From: Oreocharis arfaki
Taxonomy: Eukaryota > Chordata > Aves > Passeriformes > Paramythiidae
Length of the DNA stretch: 64,000 bases
Assembly: GCA_013398015.1 (NCBI GenBank)
Contig: VZRR01005755.1
Location: 522,878-586,877, forward strand
Direction of reading: 5' to 3'
In this document: in pieces, positions 1-12,179 of the stretch
Layout: each line of letters starts with the position of its first letter
Position numbering within the stretch: the stretch's first letter is position 1
The notes under the pieces: generated by a model
Databases searched by the model: none
What the model was told of the DNA's origin: nothing
Seen by the model: only the letters and a program-made list of their open reading frames with translations
Position numbers and translations under genes: made by a program

Positions 1-1826
1 TGATTTTGTTTTCAGTCCAAAAATCTCACCCATTAAAGCACTGATGCCTGCCATGTAAGAATTAAATGTCAGAAAAACCAAACCACCCTGTAACTACGAG
101 AGGTTGGGGTTTTTTTTGCTCTCTTGTTGAAGTGACATGTGAATACTGTGAGGTTACTCCTATTGTGCAACTGACACATTGTTATACCACATAGCAGGAT
201 GGAGCTGACCCTAGAAACTCCCAACACACAATAAATTGAGATCCTCTCTTGGAACTGACGTTAGCAGCATGCATCTCAGTAATGATAGCCTTTGGGCCTT
301 GTTCTGGAGTCATAGGGAGTTTATGAGATGTTATACTCTCCCATTTCCTCCCTGCTGAAACTTTCCTGGGAAGGTCTTCCAGCATCAAGATGTGTCACTT
401 TTGAAAGGATGTTCGGGCAGACTCCATGGCAAAAAGAAAATCTGACTACTGATCTGGAGCTAGGTAGGCAAAACAATGCATTATAGACCTGCAGCTGTTC
501 CCAGACCTGTGCCACTAGTCTGTTTTCCAGAACTAGATGTGCAAAACCTTGAGCCTCACAAACAGATTTCAATATGTTAGTCACATTGGTTGGCCTTTAT
601 GCATAGAATGCAAATATAATGCAGTCACGCGGTCTTGCATCATAAAACATCATCCATATTGCACTTAGGTCTCAATATGGCCAGGAAATATCAAAGTAAG
701 TACTAAAAATAAAATCCCAACATTTCAAACAGCCCAAAGAATCTGATATTTAAAGTCAGAAATGTAGAAGGCATAGTTTGTTCCAACCCGCAGTATTACA
801 TCAGGGTATGGATACCATAGTGGTGATTTTACAACTGTAGATAAAGAAAAATGCTTTGCTTTTCTTTCATAACCAGAACATCAGAAAAGCCCAGTGACTT
901 AATTAATACGTCTTTTTAATAATTGCACGTCAGATATATGGTGTGATTGATGCAGGTTATCATTTTCAATAATGCAGCCAACATGAGGTACAATTGTTTA
1001 TAATTACATCTACAGTACTGGACTGTAGATGTGATAGCCAGTCCCACAGCATATGAACATACACAGAACTGGACCACAGCCTTTCAGTAAAACACAGCCA
1101 TCCCAGTGTGCTGAAGAAGGTCTACTGATACATTGGATCAGTCTACCTATCACCTGCTCCAAAGAAGAATAAAGATTAAAGGGGAACTGCTCTGCAAATA
1201 AGCCAGAGACAGACTTGTTTGGAAGAGTAAAGCAGCTTTATCAAGCTACAGAATCTTTACAAATCCTTCCTTTTTTTGCTAGTGAAAATTTGAGACTGTC
1301 AGTCTATCAAGTACACTCGATCTTTTACAGAAAGAGAAATCAGGTTAAAACAAGGACAGAAGTTTACTTTATGGTGGGCAAAAAGTGGTTTGTCCCTGTC
1401 TTTCATACTCCTGTTCCATTTTCAAGACTATGCAAAAAAAACCCATGCATGATTAAGTGCAACTCCACAACCATGACTGGGGAGGTAAAAGAGAACTCAA
1501 TGAACTGGGAACACTTCCTGGCTGTTTGCAGATGGCAGGCTCAAAATGGATAAGAGATAACTCTACGCTGTGCAAGAACACGGAGTAAAGTATTTTCAGT
1601 TGCAGACATTGGGGGTGCCAACAGGTACGTATGTATATAAATCAATTTGATAAACATTAGGACAAAAATCTATCAAAAACAAATAGGTACCATTTCTGCC
1701 CAGGTAGTCTGACCAGTGGGGTATGATTGGCATAGAAACAGAGCAAGGCCAACACGGACAATCTCAGAAGTAGTGATGGAAAAGTCCAATTGTCCTCACT
1801 ATCATATATCCCTTGCCAGAAGAAAA
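1..1826. other. Non-coding DNA
   Basis: No exon with convincing splice sites. A 112-codon frame at 1215-1553 (+) lacks recognisable domains and looks like chance. The region holds the hairpin at 1006 and AT-rich stretches around 890-1010. Confidence 0.6.
1006..1032. repeat. Perfect 10-bp inverted repeat, 7-nt loop
   Basis: Left arm ACATCTACAG (1006-1015), loop TACTGGA, right arm CTGTAGATGT (1023-1032). No poly-T follows and no gene is nearby, so this is a structural observation only. Confidence 0.95.
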
Positions 1827-1835
1827 AACAAACCA

Positions 1836-1868
<33 letters not shown>

Positions 1869-1921
1869 AAAACCCCCGCAAACCCCAAAACAAAACAAAC
1901 AAACAAAACAAAAACCCCAAT
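1827..1921 (+). repeat. (AAC)n microsatellite in an A/C-rich tract
   Basis: A perfect AAC run spans 1837-1868 (about 10.5 units), followed by AACCCC/AAACA-type low-complexity sequence to about 1921. In one + frame this translates to polyglutamine and on the minus strand to polycysteine or polyvaline. Those open frames are products of the repeat, not genes. Confidence 0.95.
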
Positions 1922-4900
1922 AATTAGTTCTTCCAGAAAAGGACTGGGATGGTCCATATGTCTGTCCTTAAGGGCTGGCGTGAGCAGAAATGCACTCTCT
2001 GGTCTTTCAGAAGCACCGCTCTCCGTGTACCACCACAACCAGGGCTGGCCCTATTTCTTGGCTTTATCCATGGCCTTAACACTACTTCTTAGCCTGAAAT
2101 GATTGTTTTCTTTTTAGAGACATCCTTCTACGAAAGAGGGCCTTCAGATGGGGTCATATATTTTATTCTGTTAGCAATGCAGCTTTCTGGAGTCCCTGGT
2201 TGATTATGCATGCTTACCTTCTGATAGTTGTGTTTCCTGGCTGGCTGCCATGTGTTTTTCCTTTCTACTTAATCTTATGGCAATGATTGTGGCCTTCAAC
2301 AGATAATGTTTGTCCTCCTGGAGTTCAATAGGACTCTAAAACAAATTTTTTTTCCTGTGTTTCTGGGTACAGCAGCATTTAGAAGCCAAACTCCTCTGTG
2401 AGTAGCAGTCACATAAAACACCAAGCATTTCCAAACCTCTCCAGAGACCCGAATTAATTCCCTCTCTGCCTTGCAAGGCAATAAAGCTTACAAATGACTC
2501 CCCACACTTCTGGGGAAGAAAGCCGAGAAATTAAGAGCTCCAGGCTGCAGGTGCAAAACTTAGTCATGTAAACAGATAACCAAACATATAAACAGGTAAC
2601 CATCTAAAAGGCACCCAAGGAACCTTTCTGGCAGAGGTAACACTTGGTAGCAGAAAACCCTTGCTTTGCACTGGAGGAGGAAGGTTTGATCCTTTGTCTG
2701 TGAATGTCTTTCCTCAAGGTGCATGGGGTTCCCTGGGAACCCCTCTGACATTTTTTAGCTCTGGATTCCGATCACCTTTTTCCTTTCGGTTTCTTTCTTT
2801 TTTTGTTTGCCTGGATGTTTTTCTGTTTGTTTTGGGGTTTTTGTTTGGTTGGGGGTTTTGTGTCATGCTGTCTTTCAGGTTCAGCTTGTGTATCTCAATG
2901 AAGCCTCTAGGTTTTCTGTAGCTCCCTTAGTTCCACAGGGTGCTCCAGGAATGCTGTTAACTGAGTAACACTTTTCCCTGACATCAACACTCAGCAATGT
3001 TGAGCTGAGAAAGCAACAGACCATGGCATCTTATTGTATTTGTCTGAGATAGGATTCAAAATGAAGAATCAGCACATTGTTTCAATGTCTGCACACCAGT
3101 TAATTATTAATTAATTCACAGTCAATAAAATATACTTTCTGGGTACTATCTGGTCAACAGTTAACCTAGTAGTTATGTTTGGAAAAGAGTTTATGAACAA
3201 TCCCCTGTTGCCACAATATTAAAAGTTCTGCAACATTCACTTGTTAACCTGAAACCTGCCAGAAATTTTAGGGTGCCAAAATCAAGTCCTACATGAGCAA
3301 AAGGAAGAATACAGCTTTCCAAAAATTCTGCTTCAATATTTTTAAGTCAGTACTAAAATTCATATGCATCAGTTTGGGATCAAAGTTTGCCAGGGAAGGG
3401 GTTTTTTGCAGAAGTAACAACTGTCCTGCTTGAGCAAAGAACATGGATGGTTATCCCAAAATTAGGATCACTGAAAAAAGACCTATGTTGAGAACATAAT
3501 TTTTTATTCTCGTTTCTGTCCATTGGATCACTTCAGGAAGAAATTTTCTTATGTCCGTTAACTAGATGAATAATTCTCAGGACTGCTTAGTCAGACTCCA
3601 CTATTCCCAAGTTTTATTTACATGACTGCACTGCAAGTCTTCAAAATTGACTTCCTGGGTATCTCACTGAGACCTTAAAAAGAATTTAACTAGATAGAGC
3701 TATAAACCAATTTCAGTTATCGACGTTACATGCACCCACATATATAGATACAGCATTACACAGTCACATGCAGTCTTCAAACACTTAAAATGTTAATAAT
3801 GCTGCAGTGGTTGGCATCACACTTCGTGTCTAAATGCCTTAAAGATGCACAAAAACCAGACAGCCAAACCAATAAAACCCCCACAGTTCCTAGCTTAGTA
3901 GTTTTAAAATGACTCATATTTCAGCAAAGGACTCAAAACCATCTAAAACTGAAATCAAAGCACTCAGAATCTGGTCCATTTTAGCCTTGGTGCTGCCTTT
4001 ACACATCCAACTCTTCTGTAACCCAGAAGTCATGTACACATCCATCTGCATGGTGAGGTGGCACAGGAGTAGGTACAAAGCAGTTTAATGGGCCGGCTAG
4101 AAAGCTGTGATAAGGAGGGGCTATAAACAGGGTTTCGCATATGCTGAGGCTTTCTCTACACTAATATAGAGTGACTTGATTTTGTTTATGGTGTGGGACC
4201 TGGATTGCCCACAAAGTTCTTTTTCATGGGATGCATTTTCTCAGTCCCCCCTCATTAAAGTAAATCTGATTACATTTCAGTCTCATATTTTAAAGAGAGA
4301 GGAGCTAGCAGGGGGAGCTGGAGCCACACACTTAGATAATTTCCATTCAAACCCAGCACAGTAGTCCTCTCAGCCAAGTCACACTTAGGGAAAGGAGAGA
4401 GAGAGAAAAATGTTGTACTATTCTTTGATGGGCTTCATCGGGTGGATGAAGCATGATCAATCATCCATAACCTGACAAGGACTCAGAAAAGCCAGAATCA
4501 TGACTACGTCATGTATACTTCCAACACCAAAACAATAAGGGATACTGTTTTGGGTTACAGAGGTGGAAAGAGAGAGCATTTAAAGCTGTATTAACAAAGA
4601 ACAATGATTACCTCGTGGGTGGTGGTAGGTAAGAGGGGTCTGGAAGAGGACATCAGAAGAAGCTGGGAGGGATGAGGTGTCTCATCCCCTCCCTGCTTCA
4701 GTCTCCATCCTGCCTGAGACATTTCAACATTCGTTATCCTAGCAGCAAAGTCTTTTCTGTGATGGGGAAGAAAGAAATCAATTGTGTTTTTAAAAGCTAC
4801 TTGGAGTCCACAAAAGGTGCATTGTTTCAAAATGGGTTGCGGGGCTGGGTGCTTTGGGGGGAAAGAGTTGAACTTATACCATCATTTCGTCTAATTACGC

Positions 4901-6129
4901 CTGATGTTATTCCTGTTGTCATGTGGGTTACTACAAAGCCAACTGCCAGCTTGTGTCCCTGAGAGCAAAGACTAAACTGTTACGCTTACAAGGACACAGG
5001 GCTTCTTTTCCTCTCCCTCCTCCCCCTCCCACACTACTGCAGGCGCTGGCTCCTCCTTGGGATACCCACACGTCTAGAAGAAATGTTGGGAAACATGGGG
5101 GCAGAAACACTCTAGGAGATATCAGCCATTTCTGCCAGTTGGGAGACAGCTGCTGGGCTTATCCTGTAAAACTCCAGGCACATCCTGAGACATCCAACCA
5201 GACACGTAGACAGTGTCCTTTCCTGTTCTGCTTGGACAATGCATTTGCCATATCCAGTTCCCAGTCCAGGCACATTGGAACAGATCACAAAGCAAACTAT
5301 TCTGTCATCTCATCCAGCTTTCCTCTCAGACAGGTATCTTTGACAGAAGGGAAGTGGGAGGCCACCAGGGTGTTGCATATTGCCAGCAAGCAAAGGCACA
5401 GGCCCCAGGGCAAAACAGAGTGGATCACAAAACGAGAGCAGCTACAGCGATCACCAGTGTAAAATCTCAGATCCCTCAGTATGATCCACCTCCTCATCTG
5501 AAGGCCAGATCCAGTGACCTGACTGTCCCACTCGCACCAGCCTTCATCTTGTCAAGGTTGGGAGCCTTGTTGGCTTTCTAAGACACCCTCTGGCCATGTT
5601 TAGAAAACAAGCAGAGCTTGGGCTGTCCCTAGGTCTCAGATGTACATCCATAAATGCCATCTCCTGCCAGTCTGGCTCAGCTTGGCCCAGGAAGGGTGTA
5701 TCCCAAAGGGCGCTTGGGGTGAGGGAAGACTTCCAGCTCTGCCCCTGGGTTTACGATAGCCACAGCCAAAATAAACGCGGTCAGAACCTGATCCTTTGGC
5801 AGACCCTGCCAATTCAGGCAGGGTCACACCTCATAGCTGGGATGGGTGAAAGGTTAACATGATGTTCAAAGCAGCTTAGAAACCCTTTTGTTCGCTTTAA
5901 TTTTAATTATGTAGGCTGCACTCCCTGCCCTCTGCTGTCATCTTAGCCGAACAGGACACACCATTTCATCATTGACTTGGACTGGACATTGAAAACAGAA
6001 ACTACGTGTTTCTTCAGTTCTGGGGAAAAATCTCTGTCTTGAAGCACTGTGGTGCACTGTACGTGCTGCCAAGGGCTCCACAGGTCCAAGCAGATTTTTA
6101 CAATGTTCTTCCCCTGTTTGGGCATATTA
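1922..6129. other. Non-coding DNA
   Basis: Mixed-composition sequence with one T/G-rich tract (2.8 kb) and AT-rich stretches such as TTAATTATTAATTAATTCAC near 3.1 kb. Overlapping + frames of 179 and 122 codons at 4923-5581 show no recognisable protein. Confidence 0.6.
2800..2862 (+). repeat. T/G-rich low-complexity tract
   Basis: TTTTGTTTGCC followed by TGTTTTGGGG and TTTGGTTGGGGG. It is the reverse-strand form of the same A/C-rich tract type seen elsewhere in the window. Confidence 0.8.
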
Positions 6130-6280
6130 ACAAAAAAAAAAAAACCAAACCAACAAAACCAAACCAAAACAAAAACAACTAAAAAACCCAAACAAAAGCA
6201 CCAAAAAACAAACAACAACCCAACCCAAACACACAAACAAACCAGAAAAGCCACACACACAAAAAGAAAGAACATAAAGA
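6130..6280 (+). repeat. A/C-rich low-complexity tract (AAACC-type)
   Basis: About 150 bp of nearly pure A and C, starting with an A run and continuing as CCAAAC, AAAACA and CCCAAAC variants and a short (CA)n. No strict unit holds for more than a few copies. Open frames across it on both strands are compositional artefacts. Confidence 0.9.
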
Positions 6281-6699
6281 ACATCTTTCAAGTCACTGTT
6301 CTTCCACACTCAGAAGTTTTCTGATTTAGTTAGTTTGTAATATGTAGGGACACACATTCCCATACACCTACAGTAGAGATGGCAAAGTCAAAAAACAGAT
6401 GCTTAACTCTAAAACCCGTCCTTGTTTTACACTCACCAACCTCAAATCCTCCTTGTCATCTCCTTACTCTTTCTTTATTACAGTGAATTATGGTGAAGGA
6501 TTTGGAAGACAAGTGGGTCTTGAGCTGATTGGGAAGCTATCTGACCTGGTTTCTGTGGGTCAGACATGCTGACCCTCCGAGCTAGGCTGTAAAGCTCACC
6601 TTTACAAAGCAGCCTTCCCAGCTCCAGCAAATGACTGCTGGGGCAGACATGCTGGAAGCTGTAACAATGGCTGTATTGATGGAAGGGAAGATTTTATTG

Positions 6700-6770
6700 T
6701 AAGTTAGATTTTGGAATGAGTAATTATGCAAACAAGCAATTAACTAAAATAAATACGAATGTCTTCTTCT
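6700..6770. promoter_or_regulatory. Candidate octamer/homeodomain cluster
   Basis: GAGTAATTATGCAAACAAGC followed by AATTAACTAAAATAAATACG puts an octamer-like ATTATGCAAA directly beside a TAATT core and a forkhead-like AAACAAG. Inference only. Confidence 0.2.
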
Positions 6771-7756
6771 TTCAGGGCATGCTTTTAGTTTGACTTGCAG
6801 CAAGGCAGATTTCTCAACCCTGAATCAAGCCTTTAAAACAAAGATAAAGGGGACACTGGGAATGAGGAGATAAATACTGTTCCATCTCTCCTCTACAACA
6901 TTAAGTGCTATGTGCATATATGTGCAACAGGGCAGCTGTAACTCACAGAATCAGGAAATACATTAAAATACCAAAGATTTGAGGCTGGGTAAGGCCCACT
7001 TTATTGACCTACCATCTGTGGAGCAGCATCATTCTATTATTCCCATAAATTTCACTCATGCAAGACAGGACACTTATTTTTTCTCTTGGTGGTGGCTGTT
7101 TTCTGATTTCTCTCCCCCCTGAGAAGGTTGGCTGCAGGCTGCAGGACAGCTGAATATGGTGACACTGCTCTCTGCCCCACAGTGTCAGCTAGCTCAGCTC
7201 ATTAGAGCAGACACTTTGAAAATCCAAATATTTTAAGGTCAGCCTTCTCCTCCTGTAGTGCATCACCACCTTGTTTACAAAGCTTGTTCTGCCCCACACT
7301 CCTGCATGGATGGAAGGCAGCTGGGATGAGAAAGCAGTGCCAGATTCCAGGGAGAAGGACAGATCTTCCTGTAAGAGAAAAGGCAGCTCTGTATGTTTCT
7401 GAGTGGGAGATGAGGTAGTGACAGATAATGTGCATCATCTTTCCCAGCTCGGGCACATTTTAGCAAAAAGGATCTAGACTTCCTTTTGGGAATATCATGC
7501 AATGAGCCTGCAGAAAGGAATTTGCTGGAGATTCAAGAGTAGAAACTACTGAAGTAATTAAGTTCAACTTCACAAGCAGGGGAAAAAATATCATGCCCCA
7601 CCACCCCTCCACCCAGCCACCCCCATCTCAAGATTCTGCTTTTACATTTTGGACAGAAAATGTATATAAAATGTGCTCCCATACGACTTTGGCTTTGTAT
7701 TCCCAAATGATTTCTTTCATTTCAAAATTCCCTCGTCTTTTCGTTAAGTAGCATTT

Positions 7757-7793
7757 TAAAAAACAAAACTAAACAGAACAAAACAAAACAACC
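7757..7793 (+). repeat. AAAAC-rich tract
   Basis: Short AAAAC/AAACT pentamer tract (AACAAAACAAAACAACC at its end). Confidence 0.75.
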
Positions 7794-9198
7794 CTGAATC
7801 AAAATGGCTTGTTTCACTTCAGGTTGGAGGAATAAAATATTCTCTGCAGAACAGAAACAATTATCTCCCCTGTTATTTAGGTCAGCTGTAAAATGAACCA
7901 TTTGCTATTTACAAATCCTTTTGTTATCAGCTGAGGTCTAGAGCCCCATCTCCTGGAGTCAGGTGATATGTTGGAAGTTTGGTTTGATTGCTTTTGACAT
8001 TTCTTGCCCTTGTGATTTGGAAGGAGATCTTGAAAATGTGATTTAAGCATAATGAACAGAGTGATGTCTGCCTGAGTCTCCACACATCCGGAAACAAAAG
8101 TTTAATGTAGAGCAATCTGTTCCAAGTTTATCAAGACAATTTTAACTCCAAGGCTCATTTATGAGGTTACGCCAGCACCACTCACAGAGAGTTTGCATAG
8201 GACTGGATGCTTTTATTCAGAGAGATTTAGCCTATCCCCTCAGCTGATCCACTGGGGTACATACATCAGGAGGAAAAACCTATTCAACCCGAGTAAGCCT
8301 TTAAAAATGTCCTGTGGGCTACCAAGACCATCCATTCCCTGCTCGATATTCAATCCCAGTGCTGCTATAGCATTCTGAAAAAAAGAGCCTTTTGCTGGTC
8401 CCTTCAAGGATTTGCATTCAAGCTTCTAGTTCACAGGCAGTGCCAACACACATTGATTACAGCTCAGAATCTGAAGAAGAGGAAATGACACCGAGCAAGG
8501 GCTCTCATATTTCCTGTGGCTCCGATGGTGATGAGGCAAAGCTCAGCCTGTGCTACAGCTACAGGCATGCAGTGGACTCATTTTCAGGATGGCCATCTGC
8601 AGTGGTAGTCAAAAGAGAACCACAGCCTGAGCCAGGACCTGATCCAGGGCCAAAACCATTTTCCCTGTAGCCTTGGTATTTACGCCCTTCAGCAATCTGG
8701 AGGCTCGTCAAGACTTTGCCACTGCCTCTCTCAACCATTTTACCAGCTATTCATGAAGCTGTGGCAACTTGATTGTCACTCTGAGCTCTTCACTGTCATT
8801 TGGCCAAGCCAGGCAGGCTTCACTTTCTAAATTGCAGCTCAGAAACCAAGCTAGCTCAGCCACTTCTCATCATTTTGGTCATTCTTCCTCTGAAATGCCC
8901 CCACTTTGTGTCTCTCTCTTCCTGGCAGTGACCTGAAACCAAGCTGACTTCTTACTGCTTTTTCACAACAAAACACCAGTTGGAAAGAGGTCTCTCCCAA
9001 TCACAGAGGGCACTGTTGAGGATTTCTGAGCTCCATGCTGTTCATTTACCTGGTCTCCCACAGACTCACTATCTGGCTTTTGAAATCAAAATCCATCTCT
9101 GATGCCTCAGGTCCAACTGTCAAGGGGCAAGAGAAGTCCTTTTTTCTAATTTGGAGTGCAAGTAAAGTATGCAATTCACACCAAACTGAGCTCCTGAC

Positions 9199-9272
9199 CA
9201 AAACAACACACACACAAACACTCAAAAAACCTCGAAACAAATGAAAAAACCCAACCAAACAACCAAAAAAGC
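9199..9272 (+). repeat. A/C-rich tract with short (CA)n
   Basis: AACAACACACACACAAACAC followed by AAACC-type sequence up to about 9272. Low complexity and non-coding. Confidence 0.85.
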
Positions 9273-12142
9273 CATCCTTTTGTTTGCTTCCCATTAATAT
9301 CTTCTAAATAAAGCAGTCTGTCACAATTTGGAGATAAAGGGGTCCTATCTATCTGTTCTTCTGTTCACTCAAACTCTTCACTACCACCCACCACAGATCT
9401 ATTGTAACCAGAACTATGGAGCTTTTTTGCTGCTCATTTGGACCCCCAAACCTTTCCATGACAGGTCTCATCAGGACTCTGCCCCTCTTTGATTGAGTTT
9501 ATTTATCCCCCTCCTGGATGTTCAGCTCTTCCTGAGTTTGTCTCTCCTTTTCAGTCTATTTCTCTTCCCCCTTCAAGTCCCATGATCCCCTGCAAGGCAT
9601 TTCATGAAAAGCATTGTGTTCACACACTTTCTTCCCAGCACCTTGCTCAGTTCAGATGGGGAGTTAATGATTTCCCAGGGCAGTGCCGTGGGTCTCCCCA
9701 TCCCCTCTGCTGACAAAGCATCCCCAAACTTCCCTAAGAGAACCTGAACTTCTCCCTTTGAGGGAACAGTGGGTCAGAAACCTCTCTGCTGGAGGGTCTT
9801 TCTGAGGTTTGCCACCTCCGGGTGTTCGGGGGGAGGCCAAAAGAAATGAAAGCCAAGAGAGCCAAGAAAGCCAGAGCAGCTGCAGAGGCTGCTGCTGAAC
9901 AAGGAGACAGTGGCTTGGCACACCCAGAGAGCTCACCAGAGGCAAAGCTAGAAGGCAGAAAGGCTTTGGGGGTGGAAGAAGAGAGAAGCAGGATATTTAA
10001 AGGAGAGGGTGAGGGCAGATGAGGTGAGAGATGATGGAAGCAGGGGAAATGTCAAGGTGGAAAGTGCTAGTTGAAGAGGAGCAAAGAAGGTAGAGAGGGC
10101 ACAGAAGGGTAAAAGGTCTATCTTCCCACTAGCTGCCCCTGGATTAGGAATTAAAAACTCATCTACTTGCTGTCCCCACACCCCTGCTTCAGACAAAATG
10201 AATAGGACACTGAGAGTATTTCTATTCCAGACCCATAGAAATAGGAGACAAAATTCATTTAACCACTTGCACAGTACCTGACAGTTGCTCAGAAGGGCCC
10301 AAATGCCCCTGGGATGGGCACCTTCTGCTGAGGGTCCCTGAATCAGTGACACAAACTCCCAGCCAGTCCCTCAGCAGTAAGGAGGAGGCAAAATCTGTAA
10401 GGAAAAGCAATATTTTTAATTTAAACAGGCCCTATGTGACTTCATCACTGTGAAATTCTTACTGTCTCTGCCCCAGAGAGCTTATAGTTGGAGCCAGGTG
10501 GATCGTCTGCTGGGGGTGAGCAAAGGAGATCTGCAGACCCAGCTGGCCAATTTTGTGCAAAATGTAGATGATTTGACTCCCTGGACTGTAACATCAGTGA
10601 AAGTGCAAGTGAATCTGGTTACTGGAAAGCCAGGACACCATCCATACATTTCTGATGTTTTGGGGGATGATGCTGTTTCAAAGATGATAGGATTGCATGC
10701 CAGCTGCTGGCCTTCCAGCACTTGGAAAGGAGCAGGGGACAAAGTTCCTGTTTATGCACAAGTGACTGAGTAACCAGTAATTTGGGGAAAGGAGCATTAC
10801 ACACTCCTAAAGAGCAGCCTTCCACTGGGAAGGCTTTCAGTTTGTGGTCAGTTGTTGCAGTGTGAGACTCACGAGCTGCCGTCCAATGTGCCTCAGGCTC
10901 TGGTCATGGCTAAGCAGCTCAGAGAAAGTCCCCCAGAAACAGCAGGGAATCTGATTCCAGGCAAATGGGAAGCAGATTTGAGACAGGGATGTGACACGCA
11001 CAAGGAGCCACACTACAGATGCACATACAGGCACAGGAGTCAAATGGCACCCATCTAGAAAGAAAGGCCAAGGTGGGACACGCCACCGAGAGAGGATAAT
11101 GAAGGGAAGGAGCTCTCCACCATGAGCTCTGCCTGCACATCTGGACCCCATCCAGTTAGACCCAAAATATTACACTTTCTCTGTCCTCCCCATGGCTACA
11201 AAATCTGGTAATTTTTCCCAGTTTGATGTTGTGCCATCAGTGTCCACTGCAGGAGCTGAGAGAAGCAGCATCAACCCGTGTTCTCGAGTGAAGAGAAATA
11301 ATAAGCTCACATTCATTTTGCTGAGGATCTGAAGTCTCAGCTAGTCAGATGGGCTGTTGGATGAGCTTGGGTTCCAGAACTGGCCATAGGGACATCAGAA
11401 GTTGGAGGTCCTGCTGCATCAGTCAGGTGACGGCCGCCCTAGTTGACTCTGAGGGTGAAAACTGCCTGTGCTGAGCCTTGTTGAGCATCACCTATAACCC
11501 CAGCGCAGGCCTGCAAGAGGGGTCCTGCCTCAGCGGGCCTTGCTCAGGGGCTCCTGAAGACACCAGACTCTCAGCAAAGCCATGCTGGGGAGTCAGGAGC
11601 CCCATCTCAGCCAACACTAAGCCAAGGAGCTGGCAGTGTTTCGGGCCCTGTGGGTAGGGGACAGGCTGGTGAGGAAAGCTGTTTGCCAAAAAGAATGGAT
11701 GCTTGCAGTGCAAAGACCACCAGGTTTTAGCTGAAGCAAAACTACCTCCCCTGAGGGAACTCAGTGGCACTGAGGGAGGACAAATCTCATTTTCATGAGT
11801 GTCAGGCTGGTCTCATCAGGTGATGCTATGTCTGCCATTCCCCTTTCCCTTGTTGCAACCAGGCTCTTCTTCATGTTTCTTTTCTTTTCTGTGGTCATGT
11901 AAGGCAAAACTGAAAGATCCCCCTGGAGTCTCTTGGTTTCCAAAATGTCAAATCCCTGCTACAACCCCCCTTTAATGTTAATTTTTTTTTAAAAATTGAA
12001 TTACATTAAAAAAATAAATAATTCAGAAGCTCCAGCATGAGCACTGATTCAAAGGATAGAGTTGCAAGGTCTAGCTAATGATGAGCAGGAACAAGACAAT
12101 CGTCCATGGGCTGCACAGTGCTCAGGTATTAGGAAGTCTGCA

Positions 12143-12179
12143 TGGGAACCCAAGCCAAACCTGGGTGGGAACCCAAGCC
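12143..12179 (+). repeat. 14-bp direct repeat with 23-bp period
   Basis: TGGGAACCCAAGCC at 12143 and again at 12166, separated by AAACCTGGG. A small local duplication. Confidence 0.9.

Noticed and set aside
1657..1920. Valine/phenylalanine-rich minus-strand frame resembling a membrane protein
   Set aside because: Complement of the A/C-rich tract; hydrophobicity is a by-product of T/G-rich codons.
1716..2102. Frame with a polyglutamine run, resembling a polyQ protein
   Set aside because: The run is the (AAC)n microsatellite. Flanking residues are not protein-like and no splice signals fit.
4923..5462. 179-codon + frame as a gene
   Set aside because: No domain, no conserved-looking motif, and a second forward frame is open over the same bases.
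5943..6309. Hydrophobic minus-strand frames, possible transmembrane protein
   Set aside because: Produced by the A/C-rich tract at 6.13-6.28 kb read in reverse.
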